Assembly: GCA_036494925.1 (NCBI GenBank)
Contig: DASXNR010000202.1
Location: forward strand, 1-13,012
From: JAMXLO01 sp036494925
Lineage (GTDB): Bacteria; Pseudomonadota; Alphaproteobacteria; Acetobacterales; Acetobacteraceae
Length of the DNA stretch: 13,012 bases
Direction: 5' to 3'
Numbering within the stretch: the first letter of the stretch is position 1; each line of letters begins with the position of its first letter. Positions 12,518 through 13,012 of the stretch are shown one piece after another. A program made the translations under genes and the position numbers. Below the pieces are notes generated by a model that worked only from the letters and a program-made list of their open reading frames with translations, ran no database searches and was not told where the DNA came from.

Positions 12518-13012
12518 ATGGCACGTGTGGCACTGGTAACGGGTGGGACGCGAGGGATCGGCGCCGCCGTCAGCGTGGCGCTGAATGAGCAGGGGCGCAC
12601 CGTCATCGCCAACTTCGCCGGCAACGAGAAAGCCGCCGCCGACTTCCATGAGCAGACCGGCATCCGGGTCGCCAGATTCGATGTCTGCAGCTTCGAGGAA
12701 TGCCAGCAGGCGGTGCAGCGCCTGAACGAGGAGGTGGGACCGATCGAGGTGCTGGTGAACAACGCCGGCATCACCCGCGACGCCACGCTGCAGCGCATGT
12801 CACGCGACATGTGGGACGCCGTGATCGACACCAACCTCGGCTCCTGCTTCAACCTGTGCAAGCTGACCTTCCCCGGCATGCGCGACCGGAAATTCGGCCG
12901 CATCGTCAATGTTGGCAGCATCAACGGCCAGGCGGGCCAGTACGGCCAGGTGAACTATGCCGCCGCCAAGTCGGGCATCCACGGATTCACCAAGGCGCTG
13001 GCGCAGGAGGGC
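12518..13012 (+). CDS. phaB: Acetoacetyl-CoA reductase, partial (cut by the window end)
   Basis: The first 165 residues of a short-chain dehydrogenase/reductase; the frame is still open at the window edge. PhaB reduces acetoacetyl-CoA to (R)-3-hydroxybutyryl-CoA with NADPH, the second step of PHB synthesis. Visible features are the cofactor loop VTGGTRGIG (7-15), NNAGITRDATL (81-91), N106, and catalytic S134, Y147 and K151. The stretch SINGQAGQYGQVNYAAAKSG followed by HGFTKALAQEG (134-165) is characteristic of PhaB and separates it from FabG, which it otherwise resembles. The residue before the catalytic serine is Gly (NVGS) where many PhaB have Ser. The ATG at 12518 is preceded by AGGGAGG with 5 nt spacing. 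It is divergent from the sulfotransferase-like gene and about 3 kb from phaA. The rest of the gene and any phaC or phasin gene would lie to the right. Confidence 0.92.
   Translation, partial: MARVALVTGGTRGIGAAVSVALNEQGRTVIANFAGNEKAAADFHEQTGIRVARFDVCSFEECQQAVQRLNEEVGPIEVLVNNAGITRDATLQRMSRDMWDAVIDTNLGSCFNLCKLTFPGMRDRKFGRIVNVGSINGQAGQYGQVNYAAAKSGIHGFTKALAQEG

Noticed and set aside
12288..12533. N-terminal extension of the sulfotransferase-like gene up to 12533
   Set aside because: The extended start would overlap the phaB start codon and ribosome site, and the added residues have no family similarity. Starts at 12287 or 12356 are more likely.
1..13012. CRISPR arrays, tRNA genes, insertion sequences, toxin-antitoxin or defence genes
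   Set aside because: No regularly spaced repeats, cloverleaf-like sequence, transposase motifs or defence domains were found on reading both strands.

Overview
The window is about 13 kb of GC-rich bacterial chromosome, densely packed with genes and strongly biased to G/C at third codon positions. Polyhydroxyalkanoate (PHA) genes (phaA, phaB), a BktB-type thiolase, an LLM flavin monooxygenase, a GMC dehydrogenase and the DUF1326/DUF2182 pair together suggest a metabolically versatile proteobacterium. I favour Alphaproteobacteria, possibly an Acetobacteraceae or Rhodospirillales relative, but this rests on gene content and style alone. I see no tRNA, rRNA, CRISPR array, insertion sequence or phage gene.

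Layout. (1) 30-111: two inverted REP-like palindromes with GTAG heads, directly upstream of the first gene. (2) 133-2890, plus strand: a tight three-gene run of an NtaA/DszA-type flavin monooxygenase, a Cys-rich DUF1326 protein and a DUF2182 membrane protein with a Met-rich loop. The last two look like a metal (probably copper) handling pair. (3) 2918-8220, minus strand: a four-gene operon transcribed acyl-CoA synthetase, GMC oxidoreductase, fumarylacetoacetate hydrolase-family protein, BktB-like thiolase. The genes overlap or lie within 20 nt of each other. This looks like a catabolic route from an alcohol and an acid to acyl-CoA and acetyl-CoA, with the substrate unknown. (4) 8332-9952, plus strand, divergent from the operon: phaA (acetyl-CoA acetyltransferase) and a VOC-fold protein 7 nt behind it. 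(5) 9989-11032: a CGNR/ABATE-type regulator (minus) divergent from a small VOC protein (plus). Their 84-bp spacer carries two copies of the same operator-like dyad around candidate promoter elements. (6) 11058-12287, minus: a sulfotransferase-like protein. (7) 12518 to the window end, plus: the 5' part of phaB, NADPH-dependent acetoacetyl-CoA reductase.

How they work together. PhaA and PhaB make (R)-3-hydroxybutyryl-CoA for PHA; the polymerase gene phaC is not in the window. BktB can add C5 units where propionyl-CoA is available. The acyl-CoA synthetase/GMC/FAH operon probably feeds acyl-CoAs into the same pool, so a degradative operon and a storage pathway share one divergent intergenic region (8221-8331). 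The regulator/VOC pair and the sulfotransferase sit between phaA and phaB, genes that are adjacent in many bacteria, so they may be later insertions.

The best leads for something undescribed are the two-copy operator between the CGNR regulator and the VOC gene, the DUF1326-DUF2182 metal module linked to a flavin monooxygenase, and the unassigned four-gene catabolic operon.
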